Source of the DNA: a virus | Length of the DNA stretch: 33,988 nucleotides | Virus record (IMG/VR): IMGVR_UViG_3300019890_000014 | Coordinates: 1-33,988 of that record | Strand: one strand, 5' to 3' | Shown: in pieces, positions 1 through 6,654 of the stretch | How positions within the stretch are numbered: position 1 is the stretch's first letter | How the letters are laid out: every line of letters begins with the position of its first letter | The notes under the pieces: model-generated | The model's input: the letters and a program-made list of their open reading frames with translations, nothing else | Told to the model about the DNA's origin: nothing | The model's database searches: none | Translations under genes and position numbers: made by a program

Positions 1-785
1 ACTCCGGTTGGTGGCCCGGCGAGGACCCCGAGACGAGCACGTGGGATATCGAGCGCGCCACGACGGCGGGGTTCGTCCCGACGATCGACGAGGCGACCGG
101 CAAGTACAAGACCAAGAAGTTCAACGGCCCGAACGGCAATTACGAGAAGCTGATCGGCAACGAGAAGTACCTCACGCAGCCCGAGGAAATGCTGTGGGCC
201 AAGGCGGCGACCACCGTCTGCAAGCGCCTCGCGCCCGACGTGCTGCTCGGCATCGCACACACCGTTGAGGATCTCGAATCCGAGCCCGACCCCGAACCGG
301 TGCGGGTGAAGTCCGAGCGCGTGCGCGCCGCTGAGATCACCGACAGCGCCCCGGGCGACGGTCCGAAGGTGCAGCAGTGGCAGGCACCAGTCGGTGACGC
401 GCCCACCTCGGACGAGGTCGAAAAGCCGGAAACCGCCGAGGATACGCCCGCGTCGCCCGCCGTCCCTGACCAGCAAGAATCCGAGGAAACGCCAGCTCAG
501 CAGGAGACTCCGCCCGCCGCGGGCCCCCGCGGCAAGTCGCCCACCGACCAGCAGATCAAGGAATTGCAGGCGGCCCTGCGCGCCGAAGGGTTGAAGACGG
601 CTCGGGCGCAGGTGGAATATCTGCGCGACCAGTTCAAACGGCCCACTCTCGGAGCCATATTCGACCTGACCGGCGAGGAGTGCGCTGGCCTGACGCACTA
701 CCTGATGACGGCCGTCGACGAAGCCCCCGCGGGCGACGCCCCCGTGCAGCTGGCAGTCGATGGCGAGAGCGCGGGCGATCGGTGA
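1..785 (+). CDS. RecT-like ssDNA annealing protein, C-terminal part (5' end outside window)
   Basis: The reading frame is open from base 3 and stops at 783-785; the start lies upstream. About 260 residues are visible. The motif EEMLWAKAATTVCKRLAPDV resembles the conserved core of RecT-family single-strand annealing proteins of actinophages, where a W/M-K-T helix is followed by a conserved LAP segment. RecT proteins anneal complementary single strands during phage recombination, usually with a partner exonuclease; none is visible, but it would lie upstream. After the core comes a long acidic, Pro/Glu-rich linker and then a short helical C-terminal module around TDQQIKELQAALRAEG. The stop overlaps the next start by 4 bases (GTGA), so the genes are probably coupled. 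The family call rests on the core motif only. Confidence 0.66.
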   Translation, partial: SGWWPGEDPETSTWDIERATTAGFVPTIDEATGKYKTKKFNGPNGNYEKLIGNEKYLTQPEEMLWAKAATTVCKRLAPDVLLGIAHTVEDLESEPDPEPVRVKSERVRAAEITDSAPGDGPKVQQWQAPVGDAPTSDEVEKPETAEDTPASPAVPDQQESEETPAQQETPPAAGPRGKSPTDQQIKELQAALRAEGLKTARAQVEYLRDQFKRPTLGAIFDLTGEECAGLTHYLMTAVDEAPAGDAPVQLAVDGESAGDR

Positions 786-1075
786 GCGACCACCACGCGC
801 GCCGCGCATTCGAACTACTCGCCCAGCTGCCCAGGTTCGAGCTGGAAACCCTCGAAATAGGCAGTGCCGCAACAGCTCATACGCTGCTCGCGCTCGTCGA
901 ACACGTCGGCGAGCTCGTCGAGCAGCAGCAGCTCGCGAACGTCATCGCCGCATTCGCCGGAATCGAGGCCGAGGGGCACCCGCTCGAGATGGGCTGCGCC
1001 GACATCCACGCCGCAATCATCTACCTGCACAGCCACATTCGCGACATCGTCAACCCTGGAACCGAGGCACCGTGA
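782..1075 (+). CDS. hypothetical early protein, 97 aa
   Basis: The GTG start at 782 overlaps the upstream stop in a GTGA junction, and the end overlaps the clamp gene in the same way, so it belongs to the early operon. The product is mostly helical and acidic, with leucine-rich stretches such as LVEHVGELVEQQQLANV. No enzymatic motif, zinc site or membrane segment is seen. I do not recognise the family. Its place between a RecT-like gene and a sliding clamp suggests, without proving, a replication or recombination role. Confidence 0.6.
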   Translation: MSDHHARRAFELLAQLPRFELETLEIGSAATAHTLLALVEHVGELVEQQQLANVIAAFAGIEAEGHPLEMGCADIHAAIIYLHSHIRDIVNPGTEAP

Positions 1076-1806
1076 CCACCACCCTCGTCGTCGGCACGGC
1101 CGACCTGCGCCAGGCGCTCACCGCGGTGCGGCCGCACGCCAGCACGGACAAGGACGATCCCGAGATCAGCCGGATCCGGCTTACCATCGGTGGAGAGAAC
1201 ATCGTCGTCACCGCGACCGACCGATTCACCGCAGGTCTCGCGATCGCATCCACATGGGACCACGACGGCGAGCCCAGCGAGATCGTCGAGGTACTCGCCG
1301 ACGACGCCGCCAAGATCCTCGCGATCTTCAAGTCCGGCAAGGAAGCTGGCGACGACAGCCCGCAGTATCTCCTGCGCCTGGACATCGACGACGAGCACGT
1401 CACCGTCACCGACTGCTCCGGCATGATCGACGGGCGCCGGTTCCGGATGCCGCGGCTCGCCACGGAGGACAGCCTCGACGTGGTGCCGGTGCTCATCGAC
1501 CGAGTGCACGGTGGGCGCACGGTGCTGCTCGACGACGTCGAGAACATGACCGTCTCGGGCGATCACCTCGGGCGATTCAAGATCGCCGCGACCGCTTATA
1601 AGGAAGCGCTGTCGCTCGAGACGCGCGCCGGAAGCGCGAAAGGCTCTGTGTGCGTGCTCATCCGGTGCGGCGAGTCGTTCCTCGGGCTGATGATGCCGCG
1701 GCGGCTGCTCGGCGAGGACCGCGACCGGGCCCGGGAATGGGCCGACGGATGGACCGCCCGGCTGCCCGGAATCGTCGGTGCGGCAGCGGGATCGGGTGAT
1801 TCGTGA
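1072..1806 (+). CDS. DnaN-like sliding clamp, short form
   Basis: The 244-aa product resembles bacterial DNA polymerase III beta clamps: the segments LRQALTAVRPHASTDKDDPE and VVTATDRFTAGLA match the pattern of a clamp domain, including the TDRF motif typical of DnaN (usually TD.yR). A clamp encircles DNA and tethers polymerase. Bacterial DnaN is about 370 residues with three domains per subunit, so this protein is long enough for only about two, closer in size to T4 gp45 or PCNA. No phage DNA polymerase is seen in the window, so it may work with host polymerase or with a polymerase encoded elsewhere. GTG start at 1072, coupled to both neighbours by 4-base overlaps. Confidence 0.72.
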   Translation: MTTTLVVGTADLRQALTAVRPHASTDKDDPEISRIRLTIGGENIVVTATDRFTAGLAIASTWDHDGEPSEIVEVLADDAAKILAIFKSGKEAGDDSPQYLLRLDIDDEHVTVTDCSGMIDGRRFRMPRLATEDSLDVVPVLIDRVHGGRTVLLDDVENMTVSGDHLGRFKIAATAYKEALSLETRAGSAKGSVCVLIRCGESFLGLMMPRRLLGEDRDRAREWADGWTARLPGIVGAAAGSGDS

Positions 1807-2063
1807 CCGACCATATCGACGTGCACGTCGCCGAGACCGCCGGAGAGGCGCGGCGCATCCGTGCCGCCTCGGCGGACCTGGCCACCTACGGCCACGTCGC
1901 GGTGGTCGTCGCGCTCGACCCCGACAACCCGAGCATCGTGCGCTCGACCGTGGACGTCACCCCGGGCGCACCATGCTGGCGGCAGGCGGCGAAGGCGCTG
2001 CGGGACATCGCCGAGCAGCTTGAGCAGCGGCACCGAGGCGGCCCGTGCGGGGTGCACCGGTGA
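1803..2063 (+). CDS. hypothetical early protein, 86 aa
   Basis: A GTG start at 1803 overlaps the clamp stop (GTGA), and the TGA at 2061-2063 overlaps the next ATG by one base, so it is translated within the early operon. The product has alternating beta-like segments (YGHVAVVVALDP) and an amphipathic helix near residues 60-75. No catalytic or metal-binding motif is evident. Function unknown. Confidence 0.6.
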   Translation: MTDHIDVHVAETAGEARRIRAASADLATYGHVAVVVALDPDNPSIVRSTVDVTPGAPCWRQAAKALRDIAEQLEQRHRGGPCGVHR

Positions 2064-2413
2064 TGGCCGCCACCGAGCCGTCGCTGTTCCCGGACCTCGA
2101 ACCTGTAACGATCCCTGACAGGTTCGAGGGCCTCGGCCAGGACGCCCGGCGCACGCTGCGGCAGGCCGATCTGATCGCCGGCGGATACAACCCGGGCACG
2201 CGCCTGCCGCTGCATGCCGACGCCGCGACGGACCGCACGGGGCCCGGCTTGCGCTGCCGGGACTGCAAGTCGCTCTACCGCACCGGCGCCGGGAACAAGG
2301 CGTTTTGGAAGTGCGACCAGACCGGCGAGCGCAATGCGCGCGGCAGCTGGGGACCTGACATCCGCGCCTGGTGGCCAGCGTGCCGTCTGTTCGATCCTGG
2401 CGGCTCGTCATGA
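2063..2413 (+). CDS. hypothetical protein with cysteine motif, 116 aa
   Basis: ATG at 2063 follows the upstream stop as TGATG, a typical reinitiation junction; an earlier in-frame GTG lies deeper in the upstream gene and is less likely. The C-terminal half contains a CRDC motif, then AFWKC and a later WWPACRLF, a spacing compatible with a small zinc-binding fold. The N-terminus begins with a short LFPDLEP stretch. No enzyme motif. Zinc binding is inference from cysteine spacing. Confidence 0.6.
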   Translation: MAATEPSLFPDLEPVTIPDRFEGLGQDARRTLRQADLIAGGYNPGTRLPLHADAATDRTGPGLRCRDCKSLYRTGAGNKAFWKCDQTGERNARGSWGPDIRAWWPACRLFDPGGSS

Positions 2414-2467
2414 AACCGTATTCGTTTGCGTTACAGGGGTTTTCAGGGGCAGTTGAGGAGGTGGCCG

Positions 2468-3481
2468 GTGACTTGGTTCAAGGTCGACGACGGGTTCTGG
2501 TCGCACCCGAAAACCGCGGCGCTGTCCGATGCCGCGCTCGCGATGTGGGTTAGGGCGGGCGCTTATTCGTGCCAGCACCTGACCGATGGGTTCATCTCGC
2601 CGGCGATGCTGCGGATGCTCGGCGAGCGCGGGTCGGTCGATGAACTTGTCGAGGCCGGACTGTGGGAGGTTGCGCCGGGCGGTTGGCAGTTTCACGACTG
2701 GAGCGAGTACCAGGAGACCGGTGAAGCGGTGAAGCGACGCCGCGAGCAGGCTCGGGACAGGCAACGACGTTCGCGCGTGCAACGCGAGAAGAAACGGCTT
2801 GAGTCACATTCGAATCCGCCTCCTGTCACGCCTCCTGTCACGCGTGACAGATTCGTGAGCGACGCGACGCGACACGAACCGACCGATTACCGCCGGGCCG
2901 ACGAGTCCGAGACTGGACGACCGTCCATCGTGCCCGTGCAGGTCAGAGGGGCGGCCGCCGATTCGGTCACGCGTGACATCACGCGTGAGTTTTCTACCCC
3001 CGACCCGACCGTAGGGAGGGTCGGGACTACGTCCCTGCCCTCCCTACCTTCAGTTGCTGACGCAACTGAAGAACTTCCCCCTCGACCCAGCGCAACAACA
3101 GACCGCGTGCCCGCGCGACTTCCACAGGGCGGACGGGAAGTCGCCGACCGCCTCAACGCCACCGCGCACTCACCCGAGGCACACAACATCGCCCGCCAAT
3201 ACGAGAAACACATCGGGTCGGCGATCCCCGGCAAGGTGCTGACCGACATCGCGCAGCAGATCGACGCGTGCCTCACGTCGGGTGTGCCACCCGAACAGAT
3301 CGGCCGTGGCCTGATCGCCTGGCACGACTCGCCGATCTCGGCCACTTCCCAGATCCCGAGCTTCGTCCACAAGGCCGCCGCCAAGTCACGCCCGCGCGGA
3401 CGCAGCAAGCCCACGAACAGCGCCCTGGACGCCCACCAGATCGCCGAGGACATGATCGCCGGAGGAATCACTCGTGAATGA
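2468..3481 (+). CDS. phage replication initiator with N-terminal winged-helix domain (lambda O-like)
   Basis: The GTG at 2468 is chosen because an AGGAGG lies about 7 bases upstream and the product begins MTWFKVDDGFWSHPKTAAL, a start common to phage and plasmid replication initiators. Residues 1-75 look like a winged-helix DNA-binding domain (ALAMWVRAGAYSCQH, GLWEVAPGGWQFHDW). A basic helix follows (KRRREQARDRQRRSR), then a low-complexity linker of about 100 residues and a helical C-terminal region (about 215-320). The linker DNA contains repeated palindromes and two abutting hairpins, annotated separately as a candidate origin. A DNA-binding N-terminus, an origin-bearing linker and a C-terminal recruitment domain is the layout of lambda O. 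The next gene looks like a helicase-loader partner and overlaps by 8 bases. Confidence 0.72.
   Translation: MTWFKVDDGFWSHPKTAALSDAALAMWVRAGAYSCQHLTDGFISPAMLRMLGERGSVDELVEAGLWEVAPGGWQFHDWSEYQETGEAVKRRREQARDRQRRSRVQREKKRLESHSNPPPVTPPVTRDRFVSDATRHEPTDYRRADESETGRPSIVPVQVRGAAADSVTRDITREFSTPDPTVGRVGTTSLPSLPSVADATEELPPRPSATTDRVPARLPQGGREVADRLNATAHSPEAHNIARQYEKHIGSAIPGKVLTDIAQQIDACLTSGVPPEQIGRGLIAWHDSPISATSQIPSFVHKAAAKSRPRGRSKPTNSALDAHQIAEDMIAGGITRE
2819..2849 (+). repeat. tandem 12-bp repeat running into a 14-bp palindrome
   Basis: CCTCCTGTCACG occurs twice in direct succession (2819-2830 and 2831-2842). The second copy runs into the perfect palindrome TGTCACGCGTGACA at 2836-2849. The half-site TGTCACG therefore recurs 12 bases apart. 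The repeats lie in the linker of the initiator gene and are candidate binding sites (iterons) for the initiator's winged-helix domain. The 12-base repeat also encodes a PPVT repeat, so part of the similarity could be a coding effect. Confidence 0.7.
2966..2988 (+). repeat. paired copies of the same palindrome core
   Basis: GTCACGCGTGAC at 2966-2977 is followed by TCACGCGTGA at 2979-2988, centres 12 bases apart. Both share the 10-base palindromic core TCACGCGTGA with the copy at 2838-2847. Three exact copies in about 150 bases, with a repeated 12-base spacing, are unlikely by chance and suggest protein binding sites. Confidence 0.7.
3011..3071 (+). repeat. two abutting perfect hairpins (cruciform-like element)
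   Basis: Hairpin 1: GTAGGGAGGG (3011-3020) pairs perfectly with CCCTCCCTAC (3038-3047), and inside it GGGAC (3023-3027) pairs with GTCCC (3031-3035) around a 3-base loop. Hairpin 2 starts at the next base: CTTCAGTTGC (3048-3057) pairs perfectly with GCAACTGAAG (3062-3071) around TGAC. Both are inside the linker of the initiator gene, downstream of the palindrome repeats. They are too perfect to be ordinary coding sequence and fit an origin structure or an mRNA regulatory structure. Neither is followed by a T-run, which argues against a simple terminator. Confidence 0.75.
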
Positions 3482-3998
3482 CATCGCCGCGTCTCAGAAG
3501 TCCATGCGCGCTGCCGCCGCCGCATGGTCCCGAGCCCGCATCTACGACGACAAACTCGGCGACCCCGACACCGCACGCCTGGCCGCATGGGCCGAAAGCA
3601 TCGAACGCTGGCGTCTCGACGCCCCCGACCTGCTCGAGGGCGTGAACGCCTACTACGAGGGCAACACCGCAAACCAGACGATCGGCATCGGCAATCTGCT
3701 CCATCACGCCCGCGAAGCGCGACGCCTGCGTGCCGAACGCGAGAAAGCCGCCGAGGTACATGCCGATGTCGTTGCCGCGCTTCCCCCGGGCGGCTACGCC
3801 GGTCTGCCGATCAACGCCGAAGGGCGCCCCGTCTGGGCGGCCTACGACGTGAAGGACGCCATCACCCGCACATGCCCCCGCTGCCACGCCGCACCCAATG
3901 ACGCCTGCGTCACCACACGTGGCACCGCCCAGAAAATTCCGTGCCTGCCGAGAATGACCGGCCGCACAACCATCGAGAAAGCGAACCGAAATGTTTGA
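3474..3998 (+). CDS. probable helicase-loader-like replication protein with C-terminal zinc motif
   Basis: GTG at 3474 overlaps the initiator end by 8 bases. The first half has the pattern of phage helicase loaders of the G39P/DnaB-loader type: a helix ending in AAWAESIERWRLDAPDLLEG, then VNAYYEG, then NLLHHAREARRLRAERE, where such proteins have a conserved av..hY....i.pa.v...ar..R pattern. The C-terminus has CPRCHAAPNDACVTTRG, a small zinc-finger motif frequent in actinophage proteins. Being directly behind an O-like initiator supports a lambda P-like role in bringing host DnaB to the origin. The loader call is inference from pattern and position; a generic zinc-finger protein is the alternative. 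Confidence 0.55.
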   Translation: MNDIAASQKSMRAAAAAWSRARIYDDKLGDPDTARLAAWAESIERWRLDAPDLLEGVNAYYEGNTANQTIGIGNLLHHAREARRLRAEREKAAEVHADVVAALPPGGYAGLPINAEGRPVWAAYDVKDAITRTCPRCHAAPNDACVTTRGTAQKIPCLPRMTGRTTIEKANRNV

Positions 3999-4113
3999 CC
4001 TCACAACACTTTTCGCCATGCTCTGCGGGCCCGCTGTCCTGCACCACCCCGTCATGGTGCTGCCGTTCGAGGGCTACCAGGGACTCGTCGGCGTCATGCA
4101 CTGGGGTGCGTGA
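3991..4113 (+). CDS. small hypothetical protein, 40 aa
   Basis: An ATG at 3991 overlaps the previous gene by 8 bases, and the frame ends at TGA 4111-4113, which overlaps the next GTG start by 4 bases. It therefore fills exactly the gap between two genes in the same coupled style as the rest of the operon, which supports translation. The product starts MFDLTTLFAMLCGPAV and is largely hydrophobic, without a clear single membrane helix. Function unknown. Confidence 0.5.
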   Translation: MFDLTTLFAMLCGPAVLHHPVMVLPFEGYQGLVGVMHWGA

Positions 4114-4496
4114 CCGTGCCTGACACCATCGAACGCACCCCACTGCAAATCGCGCTCACCCAAGCCTGCGAATTCGCGCGCGCACACGGCATTGCGGGCC
4201 GAATCAGGCCGGACGACTTCGGGATTCAACGCAGCGACGCCGGACTCACTAACGCAACCTACGTCGACGGCGACCATGTCGTAACCGTCCTCGTCGACCG
4301 ACATGGGGGCGCGAGATTCGGTGTGGCAGAACTCGACTGGATTCACCACGAGTCCGACGAGGACCGCGAGCCCTGCGACTACTGCGAGGTGGACGACACG
4401 GACGAATTCGACGGCGATTACTTCCATGGCCTGCCGCTCGTCGATGTCTACCTGCCCGGAGACGCACCCGCCGAGGCGGTGAGCGCGCATGGGTGA
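4110..4496 (+). CDS. hypothetical acidic protein, 128 aa
   Basis: GTG at 4110 overlaps the upstream stop (GTGA). The product is strongly acidic in its second half (EVDDTDEFDGDYF) and contains CDYC, a single two-cysteine pair insufficient for a zinc site by itself. Acidic small early phage proteins are sometimes DNA mimics or inhibitors of host proteins, but no motif here proves that. Function unknown. Confidence 0.6.
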   Translation: MTVPDTIERTPLQIALTQACEFARAHGIAGRIRPDDFGIQRSDAGLTNATYVDGDHVVTVLVDRHGGARFGVAELDWIHHESDEDREPCDYCEVDDTDEFDGDYFHGLPLVDVYLPGDAPAEAVSAHG

Positions 4497-4686
4497 CGCG
4501 CTCATGGCCATGTTCTGGGCTGGCCTCGCCGCCGGATTCGCAATCGGCCTCGGCGTCGCCGGACTGATCGCCGCAGTGTGGTGGTTCTGGCCCCAGCACG
4601 ACGAGATCGGGCCCGACACGGAATTCCGGGTCGTCGCAGACTATCCCGACCATGTGCCGGTCGAATGGGAGACCGACGATGCCTGA
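4489..4686 (+). CDS. small single-pass membrane protein, 65 aa
   Basis: ATG at 4489 overlaps the upstream gene by 8 bases. Residues about 6-34 form one hydrophobic segment rich in Gly/Ala (AGLAAGFAIGLGVAGLIAAV) ending in WWFW at the membrane edge, followed by an acidic soluble tail. There is no cleavage site typical of a secreted protein. It is a predicted inner-membrane protein of unknown role in the early operon. Confidence 0.62.
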   Translation: MGDALMAMFWAGLAAGFAIGLGVAGLIAAVWWFWPQHDEIGPDTEFRVVADYPDHVPVEWETDDA

Positions 4687-5236
4687 ATCCACAGCCACCG
4701 CCACCGTTGAAACGCTCACTGCCGAGGTTCGAGTGCTCCAGGTCGGAAACCGGCAGATCACGACATCGGTGGCGAAACAGCTCGATCACGTCGGGCTCAA
4801 CCAGATCGAACCTTTCGGCCGAATTCGGGTCATGATTGATGGTCATGAGAATTATGTCATCGGCCGTGATCGCGGCTCTGGCGCGCTGTCCCTGGCCGAG
4901 TATTCAGAACTAGCGGGAAAAAGAGTTCCTGAAGTAGATCGCTCAACCTGCCCGCTTCCGGCGCAGCTTTTGCCTATGCGTTGCGGGTGCATCACCAGCG
5001 GTTTCAGCGCTCAGACCCGTTCCGGAGTCCCGTTCCATCTGCGCAGATCGGTTCTGAGTGAGAAACGTTGCACATTTGACGCGCCGTGCAAAGGGCGTCT
5101 ATTCCCCTTATCCGAACCTTTCCGAGACTGGGTTGAGGAATGGGTTCCTCGACGACAGGCGGAAATAGAGCGACAAGACGCGCCGGATATAGCCGCTCAA
5201 GCCCTGCCTCTGATCGTCCTGGCAGGTCTGCGATGA
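4679..5236 (+). CDS. hypothetical protein with conserved actinophage N-terminal domain, 185 aa
   Basis: ATG at 4679 overlaps the previous stop by 8 bases. Residues about 10-80 contain EVRVLQVGNRQITTSVAKQL and IEPFGRIRV, a segment I recognise from hypothetical proteins of actinobacterial phages and prophages, without known function. Downstream of about base 4830 the sequence looks less GC-rich than its neighbours, with codons such as GAA, ATT and TTT more frequent. The second half has several cysteines (CPLPAQ, MRCGC, KRCTFDAPCKG) that could bind metal. The composition change suggests the C-terminal half was acquired by recombination. Confidence 0.58.
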   Translation: MPESTATATVETLTAEVRVLQVGNRQITTSVAKQLDHVGLNQIEPFGRIRVMIDGHENYVIGRDRGSGALSLAEYSELAGKRVPEVDRSTCPLPAQLLPMRCGCITSGFSAQTRSGVPFHLRRSVLSEKRCTFDAPCKGRLFPLSEPFRDWVEEWVPRRQAEIERQDAPDIAAQALPLIVLAGLR

Positions 5237-5403
5237 ACGCCCCCGGATGGTGGCGCGTCGAGCCGGATCCGGATGGTGACGGCTGGCTCGTGACCAATGG
5301 CCGGAAACGGCAGCGCTTTGCACCCGGCAAGGATCTGGAGGCACAGCAGCACGCGGACCGGCTCAACCTCCGCAAGGCCGACTTGGAGATGCCTGATGCC
5401 TGA
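5233..5403 (+). CDS. small hypothetical protein, 56 aa
   Basis: ATG at 5233 overlaps the upstream stop (ATGA). The product has the pattern WWRVEPDPDGDGWLVTNG followed by a basic segment and a C-terminal helix (EAQQHADRLN), like small actinophage proteins that form one beta hairpin and one helix. Function unknown. Confidence 0.57.
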   Translation: MNAPGWWRVEPDPDGDGWLVTNGRKRQRFAPGKDLEAQQHADRLNLRKADLEMPDA

Positions 5404-5566
5404 ACCAATCACGTTGCCGGACGGCCTCACTCGCGCCATGGACGCCGCCGGACTCACCGGCGAAGACCGACGTTGCGCCGAGGCGTACGCCCAATTCCTC
5501 GCGCTCGCACCAGAAATCGGCGACGAGATGGCCTACCGCCGCGCCTACGGACTGGGGCTGTGGTGA
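5396..5566 (+). CDS. small hypothetical protein, 56 aa
   Basis: ATG at 5396 overlaps the upstream gene by 8 bases, and the stop overlaps the next GTG by 4. The product is predicted helical (LTRAMDAAGLTGEDRRCAEA) with no recognised domain. It keeps the coupled spacing of the operon, which is the main support for it being real. Confidence 0.55.
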   Translation: MPEPITLPDGLTRAMDAAGLTGEDRRCAEAYAQFLALAPEIGDEMAYRRAYGLGLW

Positions 5567-5796
5567 ACGACGAATACGGAGATCTCCGCATCCGCGTCCG
5601 GGACGCTGCCCGGGAAGGACGCGCGACATACCTCCCCGCCGGTGCCCGCGACAACGCCGTTGCCATGGTCCTGATCGACGGCGAGCCCGTGGGACAGGCA
5701 TCGACGTGCATGACTTTCGTCCGCCTCGTAGGCCTCTACTCGCCGTTCAGCGAGGTGCGATTGATACCCAAGGATGCCTTCGGCGGTGCACGATGA
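5563..5796 (+). CDS. small hypothetical protein, 77 aa
   Basis: GTG at 5563 overlaps the upstream stop (GTGA), and the end overlaps the RusA-like gene by ATGA. The product alternates beta-like segments (DLRIRVRDAA, AVAMVLIDGEPVG, EVRLIPKDAF) and is probably a small beta-rich fold. No function recognised. Confidence 0.55.
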   Translation: MNDEYGDLRIRVRDAAREGRATYLPAGARDNAVAMVLIDGEPVGQASTCMTFVRLVGLYSPFSEVRLIPKDAFGGAR

Positions 5797-6266
5797 CCCG
5801 ATCCCGGGCCAGCGCCATCATCGAACTGCCCTGGACTGCACCCCCGCTCAGCCTCAACGACCGCGGCGCATGGGCCCCCAGAGCACGCAAAATCGCCGAC
5901 GTTCGCGCCACCGCGCTCACACTCGCGCGCGCCGCACGGCTGCCGCACTTCGTCGAGCACGCCACCGTCCAGCTGCACTACCGCCCGCGCGACAACCGCC
6001 GACGGGACACGGACAACCTCGTCGCCACGCTCAAGCCGATCTGCGACGCACTCACGATCGGCCGCGCAGCCGGACGCACACGCACCGGCAAACCCATCGC
6101 CGCGCAGTACGGCTACGGGCTCGTGCTCGACGACACCCCGCGGTACATGGCCAAGCCCGAACCGATCATCCACGCCGCCGAACGTGGCCAGCCCGGCGCG
6201 ATGTGGCTCGAAATCAGTTGGATCAATCCAGCCGCCGACACCGCCCAACCAGCACAGGAGCAGTGA
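5793..6266 (+). CDS. RusA-like Holliday junction resolvase
   Basis: The 157-aa product has the RusA signature: an N-terminal PPLSLNDRG segment, then RRRDTDNLVATLKPICDAL with Asp72, Asp74 and Lys81, and later LVLDDTPRY with Asp113/Asp114. In E. coli RusA the catalytic residues are Asp70, Asp72, Lys76 and Asp91, in the same order. RusA dimers bind four-way junctions and cut them symmetrically, resolving recombination or replication intermediates before packaging. The ATG at 5793 overlaps the upstream stop by 4 bases. It fits with the RecT-like annealing protein at the left edge. Confidence 0.87.
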   Translation: MTRSRASAIIELPWTAPPLSLNDRGAWAPRARKIADVRATALTLARAARLPHFVEHATVQLHYRPRDNRRRDTDNLVATLKPICDALTIGRAAGRTRTGKPIAAQYGYGLVLDDTPRYMAKPEPIIHAAERGQPGAMWLEISWINPAADTAQPAQEQ

Positions 6267-6267
6267 C

Positions 6268-6654
6268 ATGGACGATATCGAGAGTGGCTGGCCCGAAGTA
6301 GCCCACGTCCTCGACGAGACGCATGTGTGGACGCGCGATGCGCTCGGACCATTCTGGGAGCTGACCGTCGAAGACCCGTTCGACCCGAGTGCGTGGTTCG
6401 AGCTCGGCGTCCCTGCGGGGTTCCCGCTCTGGTACCGACCCGAACCGGCCGCGCTACCGGTTGGCCCGATCGGCCGCCTCATCCAGCGCACCCAATGCCG
6501 GTGCGGGCACGACGAGCTGCAGCACATCATCCTGCTCGACGAATGCCTCGCCGGATGCGACTGCCCGAGATACGTCCCGCGCACGCTGCCGGTGCGGATG
6601 GGCTGGCACGAGCGGCTCGTGCGCGCCATCCGGGACGCATGGGGGTGGATGTGA
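6268..6654 (+). CDS. hypothetical protein with CxCGH-type zinc motif, 128 aa
   Basis: ATG at 6268 lies one base after the RusA stop with a GGAG ribosome site just upstream. Near residues 75-95 it has CRCGHDELQHI and CLAGCDCPRYVP, a Cys/His cluster I recognise from many actinophage small proteins and likely to bind zinc. The N-terminus is acidic and tryptophan-rich. Function unknown. Confidence 0.62.
   Translation: MDDIESGWPEVAHVLDETHVWTRDALGPFWELTVEDPFDPSAWFELGVPAGFPLWYRPEPAALPVGPIGRLIQRTQCRCGHDELQHIILLDECLAGCDCPRYVPRTLPVRMGWHERLVRAIRDAWGWM

Larger units (their letters stand above)
2819..3071. other. candidate replication origin inside the initiator gene
   Basis: This segment combines the three TCACGCGTGA palindromes, the 12-base direct repeat and the two abutting hairpins. 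Lambda and several other phages keep the origin iterons inside the initiator gene, in the stretch encoding the linker between the DNA-binding and helicase-recruiting domains; this segment sits in the equivalent place. No classical AT-rich unwinding region is obvious, which is a weakness. Origin function is inference. Confidence 0.5.

Noticed and set aside
2414-2467. Promoter or operator in the gap before the initiator gene
   Set aside because: The gap has a clear ribosome site but no convincing -35/-10 pair or repeat.
2819-2842. Two tandem 12-base repeats as a possible CRISPR-like array
   Set aside because: Only two units, no spacers, and inside a coding sequence; iterons are a better explanation.
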